This document shows, one piece after another, positions 8,204 to 16,517 of a stretch of DNA of 64,000 nt. The notes beneath the pieces were generated by a model. The model made no database searches. It was not told the origin of the DNA and saw only the letters and a program-made list of their open reading frames with translations. Positions within the stretch are counted from its first letter, which is position 1; each line of letters begins with the position of its first letter. The stretch comes from an uncultured Roseovarius sp. (GTDB lineage Bacteria > Pseudomonadota > Alphaproteobacteria > Rhodobacterales > Rhodobacteraceae): NCBI GenBank assembly GCA_951812895.1, contig OX638333.1:1292366-1356365 (forward strand), given 5' to 3'. Both the position numbers and the translations under genes were made by a program.

Positions 8204-9406
8204 TCATCGCTTTACCAGGCTCCACTGTGTAACCGGCATCAACGGGCGCCAGCCGGTGCGCGGACCAATCGCCTCGGCCCGGGTGATACTCAGCTTCACT
8301 AGCTGCCCGCCATGTTCCTTGTGCAGCTCCAGCAACAGCGCTTCGCTTTCAAGCGTCACGGCATTACATACCATCCGCCCTAACGGGCGCAGCGCATGCC
8401 AGGTGGCCTCAAATGTCTCACGGCTCAGCCCGCCGCCGATGAACACCGCGTCCGGCGACTCCAGCCCGGTCAGTGCCTCGGGCACCTGCCCCTCGATCAA
8501 TTGCAGCTTTGGCACACCCAGCGCCAGAGCATTGGCCGCTGCCATCGCCCTGCGATCTGCCCTTGGCTCAATCCCAATCGCACGGGCATAGCGCGCACCG
8601 CGCATCCATTCGACCGCCACAGACCCGCAACCGGTCCCGATATCCCACAACAACGCACCCCGCATCGGCATCAGCTTGGCCAGCGTGGCCGCGCGCACCT
8701 CTTGCTTGGTCATCGTTCCATCGTGTGAAAACAGCTCATCCGCCAGCCCCGGCACCCGCGGTAAAAGTGCGGCATCGGGTGCGGCCACACATTCCACCGC
8801 CAGCGTGTTGAACGCAGGCACCACGTGGTCCCAGCTTTCAGCAATCCCGTCAAAACGGGCCTCATCGGCCCCGCCCATCGCGGCCAGAACAGTCATTTTT
8901 GACCCGCCAAAGCCCCGCTCCGACAAAAATTTCGCAATCTGACCCGGCGTCTCTGCCCCGGTGGTCAAAACCAACAGACGCACATCCGGCTGGATAAAGG
9001 CGATCATCTGCTCAACCGGCCGGCCATGCACCGTCAGCGTTTCCAGATCAGCCATAGACCAGCCCATCCGCGCCGCCGCCAATTGGAACGCTCCAATCTG
9101 GGGATGATAGACAATTTCACCGGGATCAATCGCCCGGCCTATCCGCGCGCCCACCGAAAACCAAAGCGGGTCGCCCGTGGCCAGAACCACAACCCGGCGG
9201 CCCCGCATCCCGTCCAGCAGGCCAATCAGCGCATCAAACGGCGACGGCCACGCCACCCGCTCTGCGCAAACCGCGTCCGATAGTTTGTGATGGCGATCCC
9301 CGCCAACAATCACCTCGGCAGCCTCTACCACGGCGCGCGTGGCTGGCAACAACCCGTCCATTCCGTCTTCGCCAATGCCGACGATGTGCAGCCAGGGGTC
9401 AGCCAT
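8204..9406 (-). CDS. cobL: Precorrin-6Y C5,15-methyltransferase (decarboxylating)
   Basis: A 400-aa two-domain enzyme: a CbiE-like methyltransferase domain (about 1-205) and a CbiT-like Rossmann domain (about 210-400) with the SAM site DIGTGCGSVAVEW (255-267). It methylates C5 and C15 and removes the acetate carboxyl at C12. The ATG at 9406 was chosen over one 33 nt upstream because MADPWLHIVGIGEDG matches the family start and the extra residues are an arginine-rich run. It overlaps the cobH stop by 8 nt. Confidence 0.95.
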   Translation of the reverse strand: MADPWLHIVGIGEDGMDGLLPATRAVVEAAEVIVGGDRHHKLSDAVCAERVAWPSPFDALIGLLDGMRGRRVVVLATGDPLWFSVGARIGRAIDPGEIVYHPQIGAFQLAAARMGWSMADLETLTVHGRPVEQMIAFIQPDVRLLVLTTGAETPGQIAKFLSERGFGGSKMTVLAAMGGADEARFDGIAESWDHVVPAFNTLAVECVAAPDAALLPRVPGLADELFSHDGTMTKQEVRAATLAKLMPMRGALLWDIGTGCGSVAVEWMRGARYARAIGIEPRADRRAMAAANALALGVPKLQLIEGQVPEALTGLESPDAVFIGGGLSRETFEATWHALRPLGRMVCNAVTLESEALLLELHKEHGGQLVKLSITRAEAIGPRTGWRPLMPVTQWSLVKR

Positions 9407-10055
9407 GCGCCACCTCCGGCAATCCCGCCGCCAGCGCATTTACGGCAGCCGATGCAATCGCCGATCCGCCCCGGCGTCCACGTAGCGCAACAAACTCGCA
9501 CCCGCGTGGGCGCTCGGCCAGCTCGGCCTTGCTTTCCGCCGCGCCTACAAATCCCACTGGAAATCCAAGGATCACTGCCGGTTTCGGCGCGCCCTGATCC
9601 AGCAGCTCCAGCAAATGGAAAAGGGCGGTCGGCGCATTGCCAATGGCCACGACTGCGCCGTCCAGATGCTCAGCCCACAGCTCCACCGCCGCTGCGGACC
9701 GCGTATTCCCGATCCCGGCTGCTATCCCAGGCACCGCGGGATTGTTCAGCGTCACAATGACTTTGTTATCCGCAGGCAGATACCGCCGGATGATCCCGGC
9801 CCCCACCATCTCGCAATCGCACAATACCGGCGCGCCAGCTTTCAGCGCTTCATGCCCAGCCTCGTAGGCCCCATCGGAAAACGCCAGCCGGTCCGCCACC
9901 TCGACCATGCCACAAGCATGGATCAGGCGAATGGCAACCGCTTCCATCCCCGGGCCAAACCGCTCCAGCCGTGCCTCACGGCGCACCGTGGCAAAGCTTT
10001 CGGCATAAATCGCCGATGGGTTTTTCTCATAGGGGCGCATCACTGTGACATTCAC
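9399..10055 (-). CDS. cobH: Precorrin-8X methylmutase
   Basis: Moves the C11 methyl group to C12, giving hydrogenobyrinate (or its cobalt form). The 218-aa protein contains RLIHACGMVE, where His46 corresponds to the catalytic histidine of CobH/CbiC. CDCEMVGAGI and GFPVGFVGAAESK also fit the family. A second in-frame Met at residue 6 (MRPYEKNP) is an equally plausible start. It overlaps cbiX by 4 nt. Confidence 0.95.
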   Translation of the reverse strand: MNVTVMRPYEKNPSAIYAESFATVRREARLERFGPGMEAVAIRLIHACGMVEVADRLAFSDGAYEAGHEALKAGAPVLCDCEMVGAGIIRRYLPADNKVIVTLNNPAVPGIAAGIGNTRSAAAVELWAEHLDGAVVAIGNAPTALFHLLELLDQGAPKPAVILGFPVGFVGAAESKAELAERPRGCEFVALRGRRGGSAIASAAVNALAAGLPEVAHG

Positions 10056-11317
10056 GCTTTGGCTTTTCGCGCGCTTTCCGGCCCGTGCGGGTGGTCGGCA
10101 TGCGGATAAACCGCGTGGTGATGGTCGTGATCTTGATGATGGTGATGGTCATGACTGTGGCTGTGATCGTGATGATGATCATGGTGGTGATGATGATTGT
10201 GATGATCCGCCATCTCCAACCGGCACATGCCCGTACAGAAGGCATCACACAGCTTGCAATCCTCAACGTTTGACCCCGGCGCAGACGCCCCCTGCCCCTC
10301 GACATGGTGGTGATGGCTTTCCTGAACCGCACCAACCTCGGCCTCAAAACCCAGAACCTGCGTGCGGTATTTACACATCACGCATGTGGGTGGTGGCACA
10401 TCGCCAAAGGCCGGATGCCCGGCCCCTTTTTCCGCCGCCAGAATCGCGCGTTCCGCAGGCGAGATATGCTGAACATCTTGCCCCTCAATCGCCAAAACCT
10501 GCGTCCGGTACTGACAAGTGCCGCAATTGGGCGGTGGCACCGCACCAACCTGTTCGCTGACCCGCTCTGCAAAGGTCTGCAACACTTGTGGGTGATCTCC
10601 CAGATATCCTGCTTTCACGAACTGAATATCCGGGTGCCCTGCGGCAACCTGATCGGTGAAGCCGTAAATCCGGTCAATCAGAATGCCCGAGAACAGAAAA
10701 TAGGGGAAAACCACGACCCGTTTATAGCCCAGCTTCACCACGTGGTTCAGACAAGGCTCTACCAGCGGGAAGGTCACGCCGGAATACCCCACCTCACACC
10801 AGCCAAAGCCCATGCCTTCCTGCAACATCCGGGCGATCTTGCTGACGTTTCCATTGGCATCCGGGTCCGAGGCACCCCGCCCGATCACAACCAGACAGGT
10901 ATCATGCAGGCTCACCTCACCATGCGTGGCATTGGCGGTTGCAACGGCCTCCTGCACCCGCGCACCGGCGGCGGCGATCATCTTTGGATCCACGCCCAGT
11001 TCGCGGCCATAACGCACATCAATCCCGTGCTTCGCGGCATAGGTGTTCAGCACGGTTGGAATGTCATTCTTTGAATGCATCGCGGCAAATAGCATGCCCG
11101 GCACCGCCAGAATACGCTCACAGCCCTTTGCGCGCAGCTTGTCCAACCCGTCGCGGATCACCGGATTTGCAAATTCCAGATAACCGTACTCCATCTCCCA
11201 CTCATCGGGCAGCAACGGCGGCAGCTTTTCCGCCAGCGTGGCAAATTCATCAACCGCCGACTGGCTGCGAGAGCCATGACCACAGATCATTACACCGGTT
11301 TTGACCATATCGTTCAT
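10052..11317 (-). CDS. cbiX: CbiX-type sirohydrochlorin cobaltochelatase with Cys pairs and a His-rich tail
   Basis: A 421-aa long-form CbiX: two chelatase half-domains in tandem (about 1-125 and 140-260). The first opens with MICGHGSRS, with metal-ligand His14, and the second with VVIGRGASD. A cysteine-rich region follows. The motif PPPxCxxCxYRTQVL occurs twice (261-275, 308-322), and Cys354, Cys357, Cys361 and Cys365 form a CxxCxxxCxxxC cluster. The tail 372-412 is largely His and Asp. Long CbiX proteins can hold an Fe-S cluster and use the His tail to handle metal; both are inferred here. Insertion of Co into sirohydrochlorin implies an early-cobalt route, although several neighbours carry Cob names. 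Confidence 0.92.
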   Translation of the reverse strand: MNDMVKTGVMICGHGSRSQSAVDEFATLAEKLPPLLPDEWEMEYGYLEFANPVIRDGLDKLRAKGCERILAVPGMLFAAMHSKNDIPTVLNTYAAKHGIDVRYGRELGVDPKMIAAAGARVQEAVATANATHGEVSLHDTCLVVIGRGASDPDANGNVSKIARMLQEGMGFGWCEVGYSGVTFPLVEPCLNHVVKLGYKRVVVFPYFLFSGILIDRIYGFTDQVAAGHPDIQFVKAGYLGDHPQVLQTFAERVSEQVGAVPPPNCGTCQYRTQVLAIEGQDVQHISPAERAILAAEKGAGHPAFGDVPPPTCVMCKYRTQVLGFEAEVGAVQESHHHHVEGQGASAPGSNVEDCKLCDAFCTGMCRLEMADHHNHHHHHDHHHDHSHSHDHHHHQDHDHHHAVYPHADHPHGPESARKAKA

Positions 11318-11541
11318 GCCTCCTGAAGCTCTTCTTCACCAGCCTCTTCGCGGGCCTCTGCCTCGGCATCACGCGGCTTTTGCCGGTCTTTCAGGGAAGC
11401 CCACAACCCAATCGCAATCGCCGCACCAATCGCGGCGGCCCCCAGCCAATGGCCATGCCCGGCCACTTCTGCCAGATGACCGGGATGTGCCGCCGCAACC
11501 CCTGCAGCAAAGATCATCGAAATCGCGATGGTGTATTTCAT
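11314..11541 (-). CDS. Small HPGH-containing membrane protein at the head of the cobalamin operon
   Basis: A 75-aa protein with an N-terminal signal or anchor helix (residues 3-18), an AHPGHLAEVAGHGHW histidine motif right after it, a second hydrophobic helix (about 33-49) and a charged, acidic tail. The His motif just outside the first helix suggests divalent metal binding, consistent with a cobalt uptake or handling role next to cbiX; that is inference from context. It overlaps the cbiX start by 4 nt (ATGA) and is the first gene of the unit. Confidence 0.7.
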   Translation of the reverse strand: MKYTIAISMIFAAGVAAAHPGHLAEVAGHGHWLGAAAIGAAIAIGLWASLKDRQKPRDAEAEAREEAGEEELQEA

Positions 11542-11860
11542 GTGGCTGGCCCCTTCTCTTCATCTCATCAAGGCCCGAAAACCTGCCGAAAAGGAGAAGC
11601 ACACCTCGCTAAAGAGGTCTCCGACGATACAAGATCCCGGCCCCCTGATTGGGTCAGCCATCACCCGTACACCTTTCCGGCCCGCATCCGGGGCTCGTCA
11701 TTCCTGCCTCTATACGGCGCGGGCTTCGCCCATGCAAACTGGGAATCGCCGCGCCCTGTGCGGAATGCGACATACACAGACTCGCAAGCGCACTCACCGG
11801 TCAAATTGAAAATTTCACACTTTTGCGATAAGCTCCCTGAACCACATACCGTCAACGGAG
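11542..11860 (-). promoter_or_regulatory. Long structured leader upstream of the cobalamin operon
   Basis: About 320 nt lie between the first operon gene and the divergent Sel1 gene. Read on the minus strand it can form several GC-rich helices, for example GGCGCGG with CCGCGCC (bases 11749-11755 with 11716-11722) and a CCCG/CGGG hairpin near 11685. A GTCGGAGACCTC stretch (about 11611-11622) resembles the 3' B12-box element. I could not find the other invariant parts of the adenosylcobalamin riboswitch (GGGAA, GGTG, GCCACTG), so a classical riboswitch is not supported, and another cobalt or B12 sensing leader is possible. Confidence 0.35.
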
Positions 11861-11867
11861 GAATTGT

Positions 11868-13582
11868 ATGAAACCGTTGCTGAGTGCCTGTTGTGCCATC
11901 GCCCTGTCTGCCAACACTGGTCTGGCGCAGGAAACGACTTCTAACAAAGCGGCCACACCAAAAGCGGAACACCTGAATCCGACACCGGGCAGGCAGCCCT
12001 CGACCCATCGCTTCAGGCCTTTCTCGACGCCGGAACCGATGTCGATAAACTGCGACAGGTTGTTGTGGCGTTCGGCGAAAACTCTGATGGCGGAGGCCGG
12101 GCCAAAGAACTGGTCGCGATACTGGACCCGGGTGGCGGTCAGGGTGTCATCGAACAAACTGGCGTAGATGGAAGCCAGTACGGGATTGACCCATCAGAAT
12201 ACCCGGAGGCAATCGCCAAACTTGCTGTCGAGGCGCTGTCGACCAGCGATGCCGCTCAGATGGTGAAGATTGGTGATCGATTTGACTATGCGGACGGGGT
12301 TGAGGAAGACGATGCAGAAGCGGTGAAATGGTACCGCATCGCTGCCGCACAGGGCTATTCAACGGGGCAATTTAATCTCGGGCATATGAACCAACATGGC
12401 TTCGGGGTCGCGCAGGACTATGCAGAAGCCCTGAAATGGTACCGGCTCGCGGCCGCGCAAGGTCTCGCGAAAGGGCAGAACCAGGTCGGGTATTTTCACC
12501 AACACGGCTTCGGGGTCGCGCAGAACCATGCAGAAGCGGTGAAATGGTACCGCATCGCTGCCGCACAGGGCTATTCAACGGGGCAATATAATCTCGGGTA
12601 TATGTACCAAGATGGCCTGGGGGTTGCACAGAACTATGCAGAGGCCCTGAACTGGTACCGCCTCGCGGCTGAGCAGGGCCTTGCGGCGGGACAATACAAT
12701 CTCGGGACTATGTACCAAGATGGCCTGGGGGTCGCGCAGGACTATGCAGAAGCCCTGAAATGGTACCGCCTCTCTGCTGAACAGGACGACGAGTTTGCGC
12801 AGAATTATCTCGGGTATATGTACGACAATGGCCACGGGGTCACACAGAACTATGCCGAGGCTGTGAAATGGTACCGGCTCGCAGCCGCGCAGGGCCTTGC
12901 GGCGGGACAATTCAATCTCGGGACTATGTACCAAGATGGCCTGGGGGTTGCACAGAACTATGCAGAGGCTCTGAACTGGTACCGCCTCGCGGCTGAGCAG
13001 GGTCAGGCAGCGGCGCAGCACCGTCTCGGGTTTATGTACGACAGTGGCCTGGGGGTCACGCAAGATTATGCAGAAGCTGTGAAGTGGTTCCGCCTCGCAG
13101 CCGCACAGGAGTACGCAGCGGCGCAGAATTATCTCGGGTATATGTACGACAATGGCCACGGGGTCGCGCAGGACTATGCCGAGGCTCTGAAATGGCTCCG
13201 CCTCGCGGCCGCACAGGGTCACGCATCAGGTCAGAACAATCTCGCGCATATGTATTTTAATGGCAATGGCGTTCCAGAGGACAAAGCCGAAGCCGCCAGA
13301 TTATTTCGCGAATCGGCCAATCAGGGCAATGCCTCCGCGCAATATTCCCTCGCATATATATTGGAGATCGGAAGCGGTTCTGCCCGTAATGATGCCGAAG
13401 CCGCATATTGGTACATTGAGGCGCTCAAAAACGGGATGGAACGGGTCCTGACCGATAAATTCGCTCGCAGCACCGCGCGTGAAATTCAAAAGATTCTTCG
13501 CGATCTGAACCTTTACTCAGGTGCCATCGACGGCTCCATTGGCCCGAAAACACGCGAGGCGATGAAACAACTTCTGCCCTGA
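11868..13582 (+). pseudogene. Secreted Sel1-repeat protein with C-terminal peptidoglycan-binding module, frameshifted
   Basis: A strong GGAGGAATTGT precedes an ATG at 11868 that encodes a signal peptide (MKPLLSACCAIALSANTGLA). This frame is interrupted by a shift between about 11943 and 11990. After that the coding signal continues one base back in another frame (ALDPSLQAFLDAGTDVDKLRQ) to 13582. The body has eleven Sel1-like repeats with AEAxxWYRxAA cores, then a C-terminal peptidoglycan-binding-like segment (EIQKILRDLNLYSGAIDGSIGPKTREAMKQ). A GTG at 12065 could start a version without a signal. Either a real 1-nt deletion, a sequencing error, or -1 slippage at the AAAA near 11960 explains it. 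Confidence 0.8.
12290..13420 (+). repeat. Tandem 108-nt coding repeats (Sel1 units)
   Basis: Eleven units of 36 codons encoding the Sel1-like helix pairs. Several units are nearly identical at DNA level: the GACTATGCAGAAGCCCTGAA and GGTACCGCCTC stretches recur at 108-nt spacing. Such identity points to recent internal duplication or conversion and could allow copy-number change. Confidence 0.85.
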
Positions 13583-13690
13583 AATTCTCCTTTGGATACG
13601 ACCTGTGCAATCCTGCACGGTCAATGCGCAGTGTTTGGGGTTTTCACGTATGGCAGAGCGCACTACCTCTGATCCAAAGGAGAGGGCGTC

Positions 13691-14674
13691 ATGGGACAAC
13701 TCGTAAACGGCATCTGGCACGACGACGGCTATGACACCAGCAAAACCGGCGGTGCATTCGTGCGCTCCACTGCAACTTTCCGCAACTGGATCACTCCTGA
13801 TGGCAGCGCCGGCCCCTCGGGCGAAGGGGGCTTTACCGCGCAAAGCGCGCGATACCACCTCTACGTCTCGCTTGCCTGCCCATGGGCGCACCGCACCCTG
13901 ATTTTCCGCGCCCTCAAGGGCCTGACAGACCATATCGGCGTCTCCGTCGTGCACCCGGACGCCGCCGAAGATGGGTGGACATTCGGCACCGACTACCCTG
14001 CCGCCACCGGCGATCAGCTTTACGGCATGCCCTTCGCCCGCGACATCTACCTGCGCGCCGACCCGCAAATATCAGGCCGGGTCACGGTGCCAATCCTTTG
14101 GGACAGTGAACGCGAAACCATCGTTTCCAACGAAAGCTCTGAAATCATCCGCATGTTCAATTCGGCCTTTGACGGGCTGACCGGCAATACTGACGATTAC
14201 TGGCCAGAACCACTCCACGACGATATCGAGACTGTTAACTCCCGCATCTATGACACCCTCAACAATGGTGTCTACAGAGCTGGCTTTGCCACCACGCAAA
14301 ACGCCTATGACGCTGCCATTGGCCCGCTCTTTGACACGCTCGACTGGCTAGAGGCGCATCTGGCCGAGATCCGCTATCTCCTCGGCAACCGTATGACCGA
14401 GGCCGACTGGAGGCTTTTCACCACGCTCATCCGGTTCGACCCGGTCTATCACGTGCATTTCAAATGGAGCCGCGCCCGGATTGTCGATTATCCCAACCTC
14501 TGGGCTTACACCCGCGCGCTTTATCAATGGCCCGGTGTGCGCGAGACGGTGAACTTCGATCACATCATCCGGCACTATTACTTCAGCCATGCAAACGTGA
14601 ACCCGAACCGCATCGTGCCCGTCACACCAGTGCTGAACTATGATGCCGCTCACGGCAGAGGGTCAACGCAATAA
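13691..14674 (+). CDS. Glutathione S-transferase family, glutathionyl-hydroquinone reductase-like
   Basis: A 327-aa protein of the Xi-class GST / YqjG-ECM4 type, longer than ordinary GSTs. The catalytic cysteine is Cys63 in the LACPWAHRT motif; the C-terminal helical domain runs from about residue 170. The family reduces glutathionylated hydroquinones in the cytosol. The ATG follows an AAAGGAG ribosome-binding site. It stands alone between the Sel1 gene and the TetR gene. Confidence 0.88.
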   Translation: MGQLVNGIWHDDGYDTSKTGGAFVRSTATFRNWITPDGSAGPSGEGGFTAQSARYHLYVSLACPWAHRTLIFRALKGLTDHIGVSVVHPDAAEDGWTFGTDYPAATGDQLYGMPFARDIYLRADPQISGRVTVPILWDSERETIVSNESSEIIRMFNSAFDGLTGNTDDYWPEPLHDDIETVNSRIYDTLNNGVYRAGFATTQNAYDAAIGPLFDTLDWLEAHLAEIRYLLGNRMTEADWRLFTTLIRFDPVYHVHFKWSRARIVDYPNLWAYTRALYQWPGVRETVNFDHIIRHYYFSHANVNPNRIVPVTPVLNYDAAHGRGSTQ

Positions 14675-14708
14675 CATGTATACTTGGCTAGATGCGACCT
14701 GAGTGCCT

Positions 14709-15335
14709 TCACTCATATTGTGAAGGCAGCCCCAGAATGAATGCAGAAACAAGGCTCGCGATGTCTTGCACACGTGCTTCGTCCGTTTCTCGCCTGTTCA
14801 ACCAAGTCATGCTCAGCAAGGTAAACACCATTGCCCGGTGGCAGGTGGCGATTTCGCCCAACCTGCGCCGTCCCAGTTTCCCAAGGCCCAGATGATCAGC
14901 CAGCAACGCAGATTCGAGGTCTAGAATTCGAATAATCTGAGCCTCATTCACATCAAAGGCGTTTGGGACCTGCTCATGCACTTCCGCGAAATCATTCAGC
15001 GAAAGCCTGACGATCCCTTTGCGGGCTGAAAAATAACGCGTTGTTCGCAAAATTAGCTCTCGGATCGCCGCCTCTCCCCGCATCTCAGAAGGTAGGGTTA
15101 ATAACTCTTCTTCTTCCGCAAGGGATTCATTGATCAGGGTAGATAATACGCCCCCAAGCCCCTGAAAATGATTGTAAATAGAGGCTGGTTCGATCCCCAC
15201 ACGCCGTGCAATTTCGCGCAGCTTGAACCCCGACGGGCCCTGTTCGCCACACAGCTCTTCAGCAGCGATCAGGATCGCATCCCGCGTCGAATACTCTGCA
15301 AATTCTGCTGCAATTTTCCTGGGCCTGCCTGCCAT
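14709..15335 (-). CDS. TetR family transcriptional regulator
   Basis: 208 aa, with an N-terminal TetR helix-turn-helix (SGFKLREIARRVGIEPASIYNHFQG) and a divergent C-terminal ligand domain. The start at 15335 (MAGRPRKIAAEF) is preferred to one 75 nt upstream because TetR proteins usually begin with a short basic arm. It is divergent from the MBL-fold gene at 15432, and the spacer holds a palindrome, so it probably represses that gene and itself. Confidence 0.9.
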   Translation of the reverse strand: MAGRPRKIAAEFAEYSTRDAILIAAEELCGEQGPSGFKLREIARRVGIEPASIYNHFQGLGGVLSTLINESLAEEEELLTLPSEMRGEAAIRELILRTTRYFSARKGIVRLSLNDFAEVHEQVPNAFDVNEAQIIRILDLESALLADHLGLGKLGRRRLGEIATCHRAMVFTLLSMTWLNRRETDEARVQDIASLVSAFILGLPSQYE

Positions 15336-15372
15336 GCTCGCACACCTGTGATGAACTGCTGTTGATTTTGGT

Positions 15373-15416
15373 TTGACATCATTGCTAACAGTGTTAGTTA
15401 AAACTATCAACGTTAG
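15373..15416 (+). promoter_or_regulatory. Promoter with overlapping TetR-type operator
   Basis: TTGACA (15373-15378) and TAGTTA (15395-15400) are separated by 16 nt. Between them lies a perfect 13-bp palindrome CTAACAGTGTTAG (15385-15397). A second, partial AACTA/TAGTT inverted repeat follows (15402-15418). This layout fits repression of the MBL gene by the neighbouring TetR protein, which would occlude the promoter. Confidence 0.6.
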
Positions 15417-15431
15417 TTTTGGAGAATCAAA

Positions 15432-16298
15432 ATGAAATCCTACACCCCTCTGATCACCGCCGCTCTGCTATCGCTCGGCACAACCGCACAAGCACAGGAC
15501 AAGCCATTGACCGAAGTCGCGGATGGCGTGTTTCACTTCTTCGCGATGGGATACTCCAGCATGGTCGTCATCGGCGACAACGGCGTGCTGATCACGGACC
15601 CGTCCTTCACACCCCGCGCTGAACTTCTCAAAGCAGAACTGGCGAATGTAACCGACAAGCCAGTTACGCATGTGGCGCTCAGCCATGAGCATTTTGACCA
15701 TGTAGGCGGCACAGAAATCTTCGAAGATGCCGAGATTATCATGCAGGAAAACGGCATCGACGTGCTGAAACTGTCCCCCCTGATGCCAGTGCCCGTTGTC
15801 AACGCCACGTTCGACGAAATCTCGACCATTGATCTTGGCGGCCAGACCGTGGAACTGCACCATCTTGCGGTTGCAGACGGCGTCGCCACCACAGTCGCCC
15901 GTGTCACTGAAAGCAATGTTGTCTTTTCGGCCGACCTCTACATGCCCCAAGAACTTTCCCCACATGAGTTCAAAGAAGACACAAACTTTGTCGGCACCAG
16001 CATCACACTGAACACTATGGTCGACTGGGCCCCGTCCTACGCGATTAATGGTCATTCAAGTGGCAACAGCGTCGATGCCCTGAAAGAGAATGCCGAATTC
16101 TTGAACGCATTACAGACCGAGGTCGAGGATCGCTTTAAAACGGCCTTCGCAAGCGGCGATCCGGCGGCCCCCTGGAACCTACTCTTCTCAATTTCGGGAG
16201 AGGTTGAAATGCAGGAATATTCAGACTGGAAAAACTACGAAACAGCATTTCCTGGTTATGTGCGGCGTATGGCCCTGTCGGTTCTGCACGGCGGCTGA
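15432..16298 (+). CDS. Exported MBL-fold metallohydrolase
   Basis: A 288-aa MBL-fold protein with an N-terminal signal peptide (cleavage likely after TTAQA, residue 21), so probably periplasmic. The metal motif HEHFDH lies at 85-90 and a later NGHSSGN histidine near residue 200. The substrate is unknown. It is transcribed away from the TetR regulator and likely induced by that regulator's ligand. RBS GGAG lies 9 nt before the ATG. Confidence 0.85.
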   Translation: MKSYTPLITAALLSLGTTAQAQDKPLTEVADGVFHFFAMGYSSMVVIGDNGVLITDPSFTPRAELLKAELANVTDKPVTHVALSHEHFDHVGGTEIFEDAEIIMQENGIDVLKLSPLMPVPVVNATFDEISTIDLGGQTVELHHLAVADGVATTVARVTESNVVFSADLYMPQELSPHEFKEDTNFVGTSITLNTMVDWAPSYAINGHSSGNSVDALKENAEFLNALQTEVEDRFKTAFASGDPAAPWNLLFSISGEVEMQEYSDWKNYETAFPGYVRRMALSVLHGG

Positions 16299-16314
16299 TG
16301 TCCCATGCTCCTTT

Positions 16315-16341
16315 GGCTCCGCCCGGATGATGGGCGGGGCC
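16315..16341 (+). terminator. Hairpin after the exported MBL gene
   Basis: GGCTCCGCCC (16315-16324) pairs with GGGCGGGGCC (16332-16341) with one G-U pair and a 7-nt loop, 17 nt after the stop. There is no run of T behind it, so it is a weak or factor-assisted terminator, or an RNA-stabilising hairpin. Confidence 0.5.
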
Positions 16342-16517
16342 AAATTTGGTTTGCACAAAACCCGCTCCTTGGATTACGCGTGCCAAACCCAAACGCGGCA
16401 ATCCACCAATTTAAATTTGATGGCATCCATTCCAAAAGATCATCCTGCGAGCGGTTTCAACTCTCCCCTTTACCGGCTACGGCTTAGGCCAAATCACTGC
16501 GTGAAAGCGGCCGAACC

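Noticed and set aside
10085-10273. Low-complexity plus-strand frame rich in Met and Val opposite cbiX
   Set aside because: It is the complement of the His/Asp codon tract of CbiX.
11661-12008. A 115-codon minus-strand frame over the start of the Sel1 gene and the B12 leader
   Set aside because: It opposes a well-supported signal peptide and has no recognisable domain; treated as a shadow of the leader and the opposite gene.
12284-13420. Regular repeats resembling a CRISPR array
   Set aside because: The 108-nt period is exact codon units of Sel1 motifs with no unique spacers; it is coding repetition.
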